Assembly (NCBI RefSeq): GCF_025562715.2
Contig: NZ_JAPFCC010000001.1
Coordinates: 5,011,501-5,075,500, forward strand
DNA length: 64,000 nt
Direction: 5' to 3'
DNA from: Endozoicomonas gorgoniicola
Lineage (GTDB): Bacteria > Pseudomonadota > Gammaproteobacteria > Pseudomonadales > Endozoicomonadaceae
Shown: positions 8,962-19,072 of the stretch, piece after piece
How the letters are laid out: every line of letters begins with the position of its first letter
Position numbering within the stretch: position 1 is the stretch's first letter
Program-made: the position numbers and the translations under genes
The notes under the pieces: generated by a model
Databases searched by the model: none
Seen by the model: only the letters and a program-made list of their open reading frames with translations
Told to the model about the DNA's origin: nothing

Positions 8962-9611
8962 ACGATTTGCAGCGGAGGCTCCTGATTAATCAAGGAATTT
9001 ACCCTGGAGGGCAGTTGGCCCATCACGCTTATAATGTCTATTTTTTCCGAACAGGAGAGTAAAGCCGGATGAGATCCGGATTCACCTTCAGGGATTGGCT
9101 TTCGGGCTTTATTGTAATGCTGTACCCAGTAGGGAAGCAGTTCGTTGGTTTCCATATCCCTGAACCCCATAGGGATTTGTGGAAAAACAAAACGACCATG
9201 GTTGGCAAATCGCCAGGCTTCCAGAATCAGTTCACTGCAATACCAGCTTTTTTCCCTGCTGGCTTTTTCTTTGCTCATGTAGTGGCAGTCATAAGGTTTA
9301 TCCAGCTGCTCAAGGATAAACTCAACCGCTTTTTCGTTCAGGTGTTGATACTCAGGTAACAGTCTGGCATGAACAACGCAGTGTCGTCCGGAAGTATCCA
9401 GAACAGAGTGTTGTAGAAACTGTTCCGGGCTGATGCAGCGTACCTGTGGCATAGTCGCCTCAACCACCTTTTCTTCACCACAATAGACCGCCACATGGTT
9501 CAGCAACATACCATTGTAACCGGCAAAAACACGACTGATGGCGTATTCCAGCTCTCCGCCTGAACGCAGCTGAAACAGCAGGTCGCCTTTTTGCAGGTTA
9601 GTCAGTTTCAT
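8958..9611 (-). CDS. YiiX/YebB-like NlpC/P60-superfamily cysteine hydrolase
   Basis: A 217-residue protein with the circularly permuted papain-like arrangement of the YiiX/YebB group: KGDLLFQL near the N-terminus, the histidine in NHVAVYCGE and, later, the cysteine in WYCSELILEAW. These enzymes act on amide or ester bonds (cell-wall peptides or lipids), but the substrate here is not evident. No signal peptide is visible, so it is probably cytoplasmic. The ATG at 9611 overlaps the stop of aroE (TGATG), which places it as the last gene of the hemF-aroE transcript. A start one codon earlier (TTG) is possible but less likely. Family membership is well supported; function is open. Confidence 0.8.
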   Translation of the reverse strand: MKLTNLQKGDLLFQLRSGGELEYAISRVFAGYNGMLLNHVAVYCGEEKVVEATMPQVRCISPEQFLQHSVLDTSGRHCVVHARLLPEYQHLNEKAVEFILEQLDKPYDCHYMSKEKASREKSWYCSELILEAWRFANHGRFVFPQIPMGFRDMETNELLPYWVQHYNKARKPIPEGESGSHPALLSCSEKIDIISVMGQLPSRVNSLINQEPPLQIV

Positions 9612-10461
9612 CAAACAGTCTCTTTTGAAACAGCCATGTCTTCCCGGAGTTGTTGCAGTACAGCAGCCGTATCCGGACGTACGCCACGCCAGATCTGAAA
9701 CTGTTCTGCCGCCTGTTCCACCAGCATACCCAGACCGTCAATCGCCTGTCTGGCACTCTGCGCCAGACCCCATTGGTTGAATACGGTTATTTCTCTGGCG
9801 TACATCATGTCGTAGCAGACGGTCTGTTCATTAACAATTTCAGCGGGCAGGGGAGGGAGGTCGCCCTGTAAGCTGGCCGAAGTGCCGTTAATAATCAGAT
9901 CAAAAGGCTCTGACAGGTCAGCAAAGCCACCTGCTGAAACAGGCTGGCCGGGAAACAGTTCTGCCAGCGCTTCTGCTTTGCTGACGGTACGGTTTGCTAT
10001 CACCAGTTCTGCGGGCTTCTGTTCCAGAATAGGTTCCAGCACACCACGCACTGCACCGCCAGCGCCCAGAATAAGAAGTCGGGCGTTTTTCAGATCAACC
10101 TGATGATTAACGGTTAAATCACGCACCAGCCCCAGACCGTCGGTATTGTCGCCATTAAGCACACCGTCGTTGCTTATCCACAAGGTATTCACAGCCCCGG
10201 CTTTTTCAGCCCTGGGCGTGCGGTGTTGTGCGTGCTCCCACGCCTGCTCCTTGAAAGGAACCGTGATGCTTAAACCGTGTCCGCCACGTTCTTCTTTAAA
10301 GAAGTGGTTAAGGGCTTCATCAAAACCGTCCACAGGTACCAGTCGGGCGTTATAACGCAGCCGCTGACCCGTCTGGCTGGCAAACAAGGTATGTATCCAT
10401 GGTGATTTACTGTGAGCAACGGGGTTTCCCATCACAGCATACAGGTCAACAGGGCCAGCCA

Positions 10462-10462
<1 letters not shown>
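9611..10462 (-). CDS. aroE: Shikimate dehydrogenase AroE
   Basis: NADPH-dependent reduction of 3-dehydroshikimate to shikimate in aromatic amino-acid synthesis. The substrate motif NPVAHSKSPWIH lies near the start, the catalytic lysine in SITVPFKEQA, the dinucleotide loop in GAGGAVRGVL, and the C-terminal DGLGMLVEQAAEQF is typical. Length is 283 residues (E. coli 272). The start ATG overlaps the hemF stop by one base (TAATG). The hemF-aroE pairing is the same as near the Pseudomonas origin. Confidence 0.96.
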
Positions 10463-11391
<929 letters not shown>

Positions 11392-11426
11392 TCATCCCAT
11401 ACACGCAGACGGCGTATATCGGCAAC

Positions 11427-12050
11427 TTAGCCGGACCGGATGATCTGCCCGGTTCGTAAGTCACGAATTTCAGAGGGTGTATTTTGCGAACCGGTTTCTC
11501 CGGGCACGATCAGGTCGATCTCTGTACCAAAGTACTGGTTTAGTGCCTGTTCGGTTAATAAAGGAGGTTCTCCTGCCCGGTTTGCAGAAGTAGAAATCAG
11601 AGGGTGTCCGGTCGCTTCACATAAAGCCTGTACAACCGGATGGTCACTGATACGCACCGCAACAGTATCAAACTGGCCTTTTACCCAGTCCGGAACCCAG
11701 TGGTTAATATCAGGAATCAGCCATGTGAACGGACCTGGCCAGCGGTTAGAAAGGGTTTGCCGCTCTGTTGCCGTCAGCGGCTCCAGTAACGGCGCAATCT
11801 GAGATTCAGACGCCGCTACCAGAATCATGCCTTTCTCTACGGGGCGGGCTTTGATATCCAGAATACGATACACCGCATCCCTGTTCCACGGATCACAACC
11901 CAGCCCCCATACGGCTTCAGTAGGATAGGCAATGACGCCTCCCTGATGCACAACCATCGCTGCCCGGGCGGTAGAGGCTCTCTTATCCGGAGTTTTTTCC
12001 AAAGATTGTTTCAGAGTCGCCTCAGGTGTTACATCAGGGGTAGCAGTCAT
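11427..12050 (-). CDS. tsaC: Threonylcarbamoyl-AMP synthase TsaC
   Basis: Makes threonylcarbamoyl-AMP from threonine, bicarbonate and ATP, the activated donor for t6A37 modification of ANN-decoding tRNAs. YrdC-fold landmarks are AYPTEAVWGLGCDP, KARPVEKGMILVA, NRWPGPFTWLIP, the SUA5-type STSANRAGEPP and VPGETG near the end. Length 207 residues; the N-terminal 25 residues exceed E. coli TsaC (190) and are polar. It begins one base after purE ends, on the same strand. In Pseudomonas tsaC is near dprA; here the two are separated by the alcohol dehydrogenase, intron and LysR block. Confidence 0.95.
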   Translation of the reverse strand: MTATPDVTPEATLKQSLEKTPDKRASTARAAMVVHQGGVIAYPTEAVWGLGCDPWNRDAVYRILDIKARPVEKGMILVAASESQIAPLLEPLTATERQTLSNRWPGPFTWLIPDINHWVPDWVKGQFDTVAVRISDHPVVQALCEATGHPLISTSANRAGEPPLLTEQALNQYFGTEIDLIVPGETGSQNTPSEIRDLRTGQIIRSG

Positions 12051-12051
12051 A

Positions 12052-12558
12052 TTAACCGTTCAACTGTTGTTGCAGGGCGGCATCTTTTGCCAGCACCTCT
12101 TCAGCGTTGGCCTGACGCTCCATCTTCAGGCGTCCAGCCAACTCTTTGTCACCCAGGGCAATGATCTGTGCCGCCAGATAACCTGCGTTTTTAGCACCCG
12201 CCTTACCAATAGCAACGGTTGCCACTGGGATGCCGCCAGGCATTTGTACGGTAGACAGCAGAGCGTCCAGACCGTCCAGTGGGCCCGCATCAATCGGTAC
12301 ACCAATAACCGGCTTGATGGTCAGAGAAGCAACGACACCTGCCAGATGAGCCGCCATACCTGCACAGGCGATAAACGCAGCACAACCACGTTTGTCTGCA
12401 TCGGTGACAAACTGGTGAGTCGCTTCCGGAGTTCGGTGTGCGGAATGCACTTTTACTTCAACTGGAATATCCAGTTTTTTCAGAACGTCGATTGCGGCCT
12501 GCACCTTAGGCAGGTCCGAATCGGACCCCATTAGAATAGCAACGAATGGCTTCGTCAT
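12052..12558 (-). CDS. purE: N5-carboxyaminoimidazole ribonucleotide mutase PurE
   Basis: Rearranges N5-CAIR to CAIR in purine synthesis. The start is ATG 12558, which has a GGAAG site 5-9 bases upstream and gives the canonical N-terminus [15 protein letters not shown]; an open frame reaching 12693 has no conserved sequence. Active-site motifs [24 protein letters not shown] and [18 protein letters not shown] are present. Length 168 residues equals E. coli PurE (169). The usual partner purK is not adjacent. Confidence 0.96.
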   Translation of the reverse strand: MTKPFVAILMGSDSDLPKVQAAIDVLKKLDIPVEVKVHSAHRTPEATHQFVTDADKRGCAAFIACAGMAAHLAGVVASLTIKPVIGVPIDAGPLDGLDALLSTVQMPGGIPVATVAIGKAGAKNAGYLAAQIIALGDKELAGRLKMERQANAEEVLAKDAALQQQLNG

Positions 12559-12784
12559 AACACTTCCATTTGGATTGATCAGCAAGTGTCGTATTTTAAC
12601 AGGTCTTTTTAACCATGTTGAGAGTGACACGTCCTGCCTTGCGAATGACCTTAATGTCTGATTGTTACTTAAAAGGTAACAGTTTTTTAACAATTTAGAT
12701 TATTGTTAATCAAAAACAAGGAAGTATCATAGGCACCAGTTTCTTAATCAGTGTTTAAAACGTATTAAAAAGGACATATTAAAG
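12559..12784. promoter_or_regulatory. Divergent intergenic region between purE and the alcohol dehydrogenase
   Basis: The space holds the outward promoters of purE (leftward) and the dehydrogenase gene (rightward). It is AT-rich around 12660-12720. An AAAAGGA ribosome site lies at 12767-12773, 11 bases before the dehydrogenase ATG. I could not pick out a single convincing -35/-10 pair. Confidence 0.45.
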
Positions 12785-13936
12785 ATGAGCAATGTCTTCT
12801 ACATGCCAGCTATGACCCTTATGGGTAAAGGCGCAATCAAGGATCTTGGTGCTGAATTACAGTCCAGAGGCTTTAAAAATGCCCTGATCGTAACCGACAA
12901 AGATCTGGTTGAGCTGAAACTGGTCGATCATCTGACTAACGAACTGGAAAAGTTCGGTATCACCTACAGCACCTTTGATGGTGTAAAACCAAACCCTACA
13001 GAGCAAAATATTGAAGATGGCCTGGCCCTGCTGAAAGCTGAAGGTTGCGACTTCGTTGTTTCATTTGGTGGTGGTTCTTCTCACGACTGCGCAAAAGGTA
13101 TTGCCCTGGTTGCAGCCAATGGTGGTCACATTCGTGATTACTCCAAAGGCGTTCATTTATCGAAAAAACCACAGCTGCCTCTGGTGACTGTGAACACAAC
13201 AGCAGGCACCGCTTCAGAAATGACGGTCTTTGCCATTATCACTGATACCAAAGGTGAGACTAAATACCCTGTTGTAGACAAAAACATCCTGCCGACAATC
13301 GCAGTAAATGATTCAGAACTCATGGTCGGCATGCCTAAGTTCCTGACAGCTGCAACCGGTATGGACGCCCTGACTCATGCGGTTGAAGCTTATGTTTCTA
13401 CCATCGCTACCCCGGTTACTGATGCCTCTGCGATCAAGGCGATTGAACTGATTGCCCAAAATCTGGAAGCGGCTGTTGAAAATGGTCTGAACAGCGAAGC
13501 CCGTGATGCGATGCAATACGCTGAGTACCTGGCTGGTATGGCTTTCTCAAATGCTTCCCTTGGCTATGTACACTCCATGGCTCACCAGCTGGGTGGTGTT
13601 TATGACCTGCCTCACGGACTGTGCAACGCCATTCTGCTGCCCGAAGTATCGCGCTTCAATGCAAAAGAGAAAACATCCCGCTTTGCTGATATTGCCAGAG
13701 CGATGGGAGTGGACACTACCGGCTTAGGTGATATCGAGGCTGCTGAGGCGGGTATCCTCGCCATTGAAGCACTGTCCCGGAAAGTAGGTACCGCACAGAA
13801 GCTCGCTGAGCTGGGTGTTAAAGAAGAAAAGCTGGAATTTATGGCTGTTAATGCCTTAAACGACGCTTGCTCTCTGACCAACCCAAGAGAAGCATCCACT
13901 CAGGAGATTATCGAAATCTTCAAAAAAGTGATGTAA
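12785..13936 (+). CDS. Iron-containing alcohol dehydrogenase (AdhB/YiaY type)
   Basis: NAD-dependent group III alcohol dehydrogenase of 383 residues, similar throughout to Zymomonas AdhB and E. coli YiaY. The nucleotide loop is SFGGGSSHDCAKGI; metal ligands are in ATGMDALTHAVEAY (Asp and His) and in HSMAHQLGGVYDLPHG (two His). The likely role is interconversion of ethanol or related alcohols with aldehydes, for example in fermentation. Its own terminator was separated from it by the group II introns: the hairpin now at 18112-18138 would originally have been about 13 bases after the stop. Substrate is not determinable from sequence alone. Confidence 0.93.
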   Translation: MSNVFYMPAMTLMGKGAIKDLGAELQSRGFKNALIVTDKDLVELKLVDHLTNELEKFGITYSTFDGVKPNPTEQNIEDGLALLKAEGCDFVVSFGGGSSHDCAKGIALVAANGGHIRDYSKGVHLSKKPQLPLVTVNTTAGTASEMTVFAIITDTKGETKYPVVDKNILPTIAVNDSELMVGMPKFLTAATGMDALTHAVEAYVSTIATPVTDASAIKAIELIAQNLEAAVENGLNSEARDAMQYAEYLAGMAFSNASLGYVHSMAHQLGGVYDLPHGLCNAILLPEVSRFNAKEKTSRFADIARAMGVDTTGLGDIEAAEAGILAIEALSRKVGTAQKLAELGVKEEKLEFMAVNALNDACSLTNPREASTQEIIEIFKKVM

Positions 13937-13986
13937 CCTTTCTCTCCCATTAGGTAAGGCGGGGCTATTGCCCCGTCCTTCCCACA

Positions 13987-14017
13987 GAACCGTGCGTACG
14001 GACCTCGTACACGGCTC
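13987..14017 (-). ncRNA. Group II intron domain V (downstream copy)
   Basis: The reverse strand reads GAGCCGUGUACG, a short loop, then CGUACGCACGGUUC, folding into the catalytic domain V hairpin. It lies between the maturase stop and the domain VI hairpin, as expected. Confidence 0.85.
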
Positions 14018-14033
14018 CTGCACTCTCTATCCC

Positions 14034-15299
14034 TTAACAATAAGGGGCAAGAACGCCCGTTTTAACGCCTTCCAAATTGAACAACTTTATCTCATTGAAC
14101 CAGTTGTTCGGCATGGCTAAATGCGACAGGGGACTGCACGCATTTCTCCATGAACGCATTTTGATGTACTTAAATGGTGGCTTGTAACCCAGTTGCTTCA
14201 GCCGACGATGCAGCTTCGCTGGTTTCTTCCACTGTTTCAGTTGTAAACATCTCAGCCTGCGCCTCATCCATCCTGTCAGCCGTTTTAATTCACGACTACA
14301 GTTCGCTATCCTGAAGTAATTAGCAAATCCTCGTATCACAGGGTTCAGTTCTCGGATTACTCCTTCAAGGTTCGTTCCCCGATTCCTTTTCGTGATTCGC
14401 TTTACCTTTGCTTTCAGTGCGTTGAGCTTCTTTTCCTGTATGCGCGTATAGCTGCTCAGGATTTCAACTCCCAGAAATTTCACACCCTCGCCGCTATGGG
14501 CTATGTGTGTTTTATTCTGGTTGACCGTCAGTTTCAGGTCTTGCTCCAGTACTTTGGTCGCCACTTTCAGAGCGTTTTCTGCCGCTGCTTTGGAGCCACA
14601 CAGAATCAGGATATCGTCCGCATAGCGGACAATCCTGTGCTTGCGTCGCATCATTTCCTGATCAAACGCATCAAGATAGACGTTTGAGATTAAGGGACTG
14701 ATCACTCCGCCCTGTGGACTGCCTGTTTCCGTGGCTTCCAGTTGATAGCCAACCATCACCCCGCTTTTCAGGAACATTCTGATCAGGTTCAGGATGCTTC
14801 CATCTGCCACTTTGTGCCTGAACGCCTTGAGAATTAACTCGTGGTCGAGTCGGTCAAAGCATTTGGACAAGTCCATGTCCACCACCCAGCGTCTGTCGTA
14901 CTTCCGTATGAACAGGGTCGCCTTGGTAATGGCTTGATGGCAGCTTCGATTCGGTCTATACCCATAGCTGGACGGGTGGAAGTCCGGATCAAAGATCGGG
15001 GTCAGGATATTTAGAAGTGCTTGTTGGACGATTCGGTCTTTTACTGCGGGGATTCCCAGCAGACGCTTTCCACCGTCTTCTTTGTCGATTTCTACACGCT
15101 TTACCGGTAGCGGTTTGTAGCGCTTTTCCCGCAATTCAAGCAGTAACTGTTCAAGATTCCCACGCAGATTCGAGGCGTAGTCGCTCAGGCTCTGCCCATC
15201 TATTCCGGCCGCACCTTTCGCTTTCCATACCTTTTTGAATCCGTTGTAAAGCGCTTCCATCGTCAGCAAGCGCCCATACAGGCTATAATATACTCTCAT
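14034..15299 (-). CDS. ltrA: Group II intron reverse transcriptase/maturase (downstream copy)
   Basis: A 421-residue intron-encoded protein that splices its intron and copies it into DNA. Reverse transcriptase blocks are clear: GAAGIDGQSLSDY, RLLGIPAVKDRIVQQAL, PSSYGYRPNRSCHQAI, WVVDMDLSKCFDRLDHE, GSPQGGVISPL and the catalytic VRYADDILIL. The maturase X domain follows (VIRGFANYFRIANC, RLKQLGY). There is no C-terminal HNH endonuclease, consistent with introns that home to single-stranded or structured targets. The copy at 16114-17379 encodes the same protein. ATG at 15299 follows a long structured RNA region rather than a normal leader. Confidence 0.95.
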   Translation of the reverse strand: MRVYYSLYGRLLTMEALYNGFKKVWKAKGAAGIDGQSLSDYASNLRGNLEQLLLELREKRYKPLPVKRVEIDKEDGGKRLLGIPAVKDRIVQQALLNILTPIFDPDFHPSSYGYRPNRSCHQAITKATLFIRKYDRRWVVDMDLSKCFDRLDHELILKAFRHKVADGSILNLIRMFLKSGVMVGYQLEATETGSPQGGVISPLISNVYLDAFDQEMMRRKHRIVRYADDILILCGSKAAAENALKVATKVLEQDLKLTVNQNKTHIAHSGEGVKFLGVEILSSYTRIQEKKLNALKAKVKRITKRNRGTNLEGVIRELNPVIRGFANYFRIANCSRELKRLTGWMRRRLRCLQLKQWKKPAKLHRRLKQLGYKPPFKYIKMRSWRNACSPLSHLAMPNNWFNEIKLFNLEGVKTGVLAPYC

Positions 15300-16066
15300 C
15301 AGTTACTGTCTCACGACAGACAGATTGCGCCATCCTTCTACTGTGGCCGGATTCTTCATGGACATTCACAGGCGTTCTGGCTCAAGGCAATCTACCTGCT
15401 ACCTGTCCTTTACTCCCGAGCGCGGCTCTTTCTTTTAGCAGGATTGTTCCCAACCTCACCAGCCGAAGATGTCCTGCCTCGTCAGGCAGCTTGTGCGCTC
15501 ACAGTGTCATTCCTGCGGTCTGACTGTTCTTTAAGAATGCTTCACCCCTTCGCAACATCTGCCGCTTTTGACGACACATGCCCTACAGTCACTCTGGCTG
15601 TAGTCATTCCGGTTTTGCCCTCCGAACGGTTACCCGCCTTCACAGGCCGGAATTTCATCACTACTACAGGATCATCTGCCACCTCACACCACTGTTACCC
15701 TTGAGTTTCCTCTTGCGATAACAGCCCCTGAGATTCAGAGATTGATGCCAGGCTTCCCCAGTTACTAAACGGTTCCCTGTCAGAAATGCCACCCTCAAGC
15801 ACAGAGTTGGGACTGACTGAGTATCGGGCTTTGCGCTATTTCGCACGCTTGCCGCTCCCAACCTGCCGAATCAGGTTCGCTTGCGCTGTGTACCTCTGAC
15901 TTCCTATGGCTTCCTTCAGACCCAACCGTTGGCCAGTTACGCCCTTGCCATTCAGATTGCCTTCCCCTCAGTCGGGGCGGCTCAGGCTTCTTTCAGCCTG
16001 ACGGGTTTGCCCGCTTCGCTGGGCAAACATTAGGTAAGGCGGGGCTATTGCCCCGTCCTTCCCACA

Positions 16067-16097
16067 GAACCGTGCGTACGGACCTCGTACACGGCTC
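16067..16097 (-). ncRNA. Group II intron domain V (upstream copy)
   Basis: Identical to the domain V at 13987-14017 and at the same place relative to the maturase stop. Confidence 0.85.
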
Positions 16098-16113
16098 CTG
16101 CACTCTCTATCCC

Positions 16114-17379
16114 TTAACAATAAGGGGCAAGAACGCCCGTTTTAACGCCTTCCAAATTGAACAACTTTATCTCATTGAACCAGTTGTTCGGCATGGCTAA
16201 ATGCGACAGGGGACTGCACGCATTTCTCCATGAACGCATTTTGATGTACTTAAATGGTGGCTTGTAACCCAGTTGCTTCAGCCGACGATGCAGCTTCGCT
16301 GGTTTCTTCCACTGTTTCAGTTGTAAACATCTCAGCCTGCGCCTCATCCATCCTGTCAGCCGTTTTAATTCACGACTACAGTTCGCTATCCTGAAGTAAT
16401 TAGCAAATCCTCGTATCACAGGGTTCAGTTCTCGGATTACTCCTTCAAGGTTCGTTCCCCGATTCCTTTTCGTGATTCGCTTTACCTTTGCTTTCAGTGC
16501 GTTGAGCTTCTTTTCCTGTATGCGCGTATAGCTGCTCAGGATTTCAACTCCCAGAAATTTCACACCCTCGCCGCTATGGGCTATGTGTGTTTTATTCTGG
16601 TTGACCGTCAGTTTCAGGTCTTGCTCCAGTACTTTGGTCGCCACTTTCAGAGCGTTTTCTGCCGCTGCTTTGGAGCCACACAGAATCAGGATATCGTCCG
16701 CATAGCGGACAATCCTGTGCTTGCGTCGCATCATTTCCTGATCAAACGCATCAAGATAGACGTTTGAGATTAAGGGACTGATCACTCCGCCCTGTGGACT
16801 GCCTGTTTCCGTGGCTTCCAGTTGATAGCCAACCATCACCCCGCTTTTCAGGAACATTCTGATCAGGTTCAGGATGCTTCCATCTGCCACTTTGTGCCTG
16901 AACGCCTTGAGAATTAACTCGTGGTCGAGTCGGTCAAAGCATTTGGACAAGTCCATGTCCACCACCCAGCGTCTGTCGTACTTCCGTATGAACAGGGTCG
17001 CCTTGGTAATGGCTTGATGGCAGCTTCGATTCGGTCTATACCCATAGCTGGACGGGTGGAAGTCCGGATCAAAGATCGGGGTCAGGATATTTAGAAGTGC
17101 TTGTTGGACGATTCGGTCTTTTACTGCGGGGATTCCCAGCAGACGCTTTCCACCGTCTTCTTTGTCGATTTCTACACGCTTTACCGGTAGCGGTTTGTAG
17201 CGCTTTTCCCGCAATTCAAGCAGTAACTGTTCAAGATTCCCACGCAGATTCGAGGCGTAGTCGCTCAGGCTCTGCCCATCTATTCCGGCCGCACCTTTCG
17301 CTTTCCATACCTTTTTGAATCCGTTGTAAAGCGCTTCCATCGTCAGCAAGCGCCCATACAGGCTATAATATACTCTCAT
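16114..17379 (-). CDS. ltrA: Group II intron reverse transcriptase/maturase (upstream copy)
   Basis: Encodes the same 421-residue protein as 14034-15299, with intact YADD catalytic centre and maturase domain. Both copies therefore appear functional at protein level. Identity at silent positions as well means the duplication is recent, is maintained by gene conversion, or is an assembly effect. Confidence 0.95.
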   Translation of the reverse strand: MRVYYSLYGRLLTMEALYNGFKKVWKAKGAAGIDGQSLSDYASNLRGNLEQLLLELREKRYKPLPVKRVEIDKEDGGKRLLGIPAVKDRIVQQALLNILTPIFDPDFHPSSYGYRPNRSCHQAITKATLFIRKYDRRWVVDMDLSKCFDRLDHELILKAFRHKVADGSILNLIRMFLKSGVMVGYQLEATETGSPQGGVISPLISNVYLDAFDQEMMRRKHRIVRYADDILILCGSKAAAENALKVATKVLEQDLKLTVNQNKTHIAHSGEGVKFLGVEILSSYTRIQEKKLNALKAKVKRITKRNRGTNLEGVIRELNPVIRGFANYFRIANCSRELKRLTGWMRRRLRCLQLKQWKKPAKLHRRLKQLGYKPPFKYIKMRSWRNACSPLSHLAMPNNWFNEIKLFNLEGVKTGVLAPYC

Positions 17380-18111
17380 CAGTTACTGTCTCACGACAGA
17401 CAGATTGCGCCATCCTTCTACTGTGGCCGGATTCTTCATGGACATTCACAGGCGTTCTGGCTCAAGGCAATCTACCTGCTACCTGTCCTTTACTCCCGAG
17501 CGCGGCTCTTTCTTTTAGCAGGATTGTTCCCAACCTCACCAGCCGAAGATGTCCTGCCTCGTCAGGCAGCTTGTGCGCTCACAGTGTCATTCCTGCGGTC
17601 TGACTGTTCTTTAAGAATGCTTCACCCCTTCGCAACATCTGCCGCTTTTGACGACACATGCCCTACAGTCACTCTGGCTGTAGTCATTCCGGTTTTGCCC
17701 TCCGAACGGTTACCCGCCTTCACAGGCCGGAATTTCATCACTACTACAGGATCATCTGCCACCTCACACCACTGTTACCCTTGAGTTTCCTCTTGCGATA
17801 ACAGCCCCTGAGATTCAGAGATTGATGCCAGGCTTCCCCAGTTACTAAACGGTTCCCTGTCAGAAATGCCACCCTCAAGCACAGAGTTGGGACTGACTGA
17901 GTATCGGGCTTTGCGCTATTTCGCACGCTTGCCGCTCCCAACCTGCCGAATCAGGTTCGCTTGCGCTGTGTACCTCTGACTTCCTATGGCTTCCTTCAGA
18001 CCCAACCGTTGGCCAGTTACGCCCTTGCCATTCAGATTGCCTTCCCCTCAGTCGGGGCGGCTCAGGCTTCTTTCAGCCTGACGGGTTTGCCCGCTTCGCT
18101 GGGCAAACAAA

Positions 18112-18138
18112 GAAAAAGCCGCTGTTTGCGGCTTTTTC
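18112..18138. terminator. Bidirectional rho-independent terminator, intron target
   Basis: GAAAAAGCCGC and its exact complement form an 11-bp stem around TGTTT, with A-run and T-run built into the stem, so it can act in both directions. It was most likely the terminator of the alcohol dehydrogenase gene before the introns separated them by about 4.2 kb. It is also the probable recognition structure for the intron insertion. Confidence 0.85.
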
Positions 18139-18185
18139 CATATCTGGACACCTATATTCAATATCATGAGTCACCGGAGACCGGC

Positions 18186-19052
18186 ATGAAATGGCAGGGA
18201 ATCAATGAATTTGTTCATGTAGCGGAAGCCTCAAGCTTTACCCGGGCTGCCAGGAAGCTTGGGGTGTCCACTGCCCAGATTAGCCGTCAGATCAATTACC
18301 TGGAAAACAGGCTGAATATAAAGCTGTTTTACAGGACAACCAGAAAGGTGTCGTTAACAGAGGAAGGGGCTATTTATTATCAACACTGCCGGGCAATTGT
18401 GAATCAGTTAGAAGAAGCTGAGATTGCTGCAACCAATTTGCAAAGCAAACCCAGGGGAAAAATAAAGCTAACGGCTCCTGTCACCTATGGAGAGCAAAAG
18501 GTTTTACCTCTGGTCAATGACTTTGTCTGTCTCTATCCGGATATTGAAGCATCCGTTTATCTGGCCAACAGCCAGTTGGATATTATTGAAGAAGGTTACG
18601 ATATAGCCATACGACTCGGAGAATTAACAGACTCCAGCTTTATGGCAAAAAAACTGGCGACCAGGGCCAACTATGTTTGCGCCTCCCCCGGGTACCTGAA
18701 AAAACACGGTACGCCACAATCCCCGGCAGACTTAAATTCACACAACTGTTTACTGGGAACGGTGGATCACTGGCATTTTTTCGTGGAGGGTGCCACAAAA
18801 GACTTCCGGGTATCAGGACGGCTTCGTTATAACAGTGGCTATGCACTGGTTGATGCGGCTTTAAAATCGCTGGGCATAGTGCAGCTACCCGATTTTTATG
18901 TACAACAACATCTGGATGATGGCACCTTGATTTCCATACTGGATGATTACAGACCAAAAGAAGAAGGCATCTGGGCTGTCTATCCATATAACAGGCAATT
19001 GTCGCCTAAAATTAAAATGTTGATTGAATACCTTACCGAACACCTGAAGTGA
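18186..19052 (+). CDS. LysR-family transcriptional regulator
   Basis: A 288-residue regulator with an N-terminal winged helix (INEFVHVAEASSFTRAARK, then STAQISRQINYLENRL) and a C-terminal periplasmic-binding-like effector domain (residues about 90-285). The start at 18186 has GGAG 6 bases upstream and gives the usual LysR N-terminus; the open frame extends back to 17961 into intron sequence, which is not expected to be coding. It resembles the AaeR/DmlR-like subgroup, but ligand and targets cannot be read. The neighbouring alcohol dehydrogenase is a possible target although both are on the plus strand. Confidence 0.9.
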   Translation: MKWQGINEFVHVAEASSFTRAARKLGVSTAQISRQINYLENRLNIKLFYRTTRKVSLTEEGAIYYQHCRAIVNQLEEAEIAATNLQSKPRGKIKLTAPVTYGEQKVLPLVNDFVCLYPDIEASVYLANSQLDIIEEGYDIAIRLGELTDSSFMAKKLATRANYVCASPGYLKKHGTPQSPADLNSHNCLLGTVDHWHFFVEGATKDFRVSGRLRYNSGYALVDAALKSLGIVQLPDFYVQQHLDDGTLISILDDYRPKEEGIWAVYPYNRQLSPKIKMLIEYLTEHLK

Positions 19053-19072
19053 CTTCTGTCTTGCGCGAGTTA

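Larger units (their letters stand above)
13949..16028 (-). mobile_element. Group II intron, downstream copy of a tandem pair
   Basis: A 2080-bp unit on the reverse strand. It has a structured 5' region of about 730 nt, a maturase gene and, 17 nt after that gene's stop, a textbook domain V (13987-14017, beginning GAGCCGUGUACG and ending GCACGGUUC). A domain VI hairpin follows at 13956-13980 and the 3' end reads CCUAAU. The 5' end is inferred as GUUUG at 16028. The next intron (16029-18108) abuts it with no spacer and appears identical. Exact ends are uncertain by one or two bases because the copies share junction bases. Confidence 0.88.
16029..18108 (-). mobile_element. Group II intron, upstream copy of a tandem pair
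   Basis: Same 2080-bp unit as 13949-16028, with every checked base identical at an offset of 2080. On the reverse strand its 5' end (GUUUGCCC) lies 4 bases after the 11-bp terminator stem at 18112-18138, so the intron inserted just downstream of a transcription terminator hairpin. Its 3' end runs straight into the 5' end of the second copy. Insertion after terminator stems is a known habit of bacterial class C introns; I do not assign a class from sequence alone. Confidence 0.88.

Noticed and set aside
15444..15704. Plus-strand open frames in the 5' part of both introns
   Set aside because: They lie opposite structured intron RNA, occur identically in both copies only because the DNA is duplicated, and show no protein features.
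13949..18108. Nested twin intron (twintron)
   Set aside because: The two units meet end to start with intact domain V and VI in each; neither interrupts the other.
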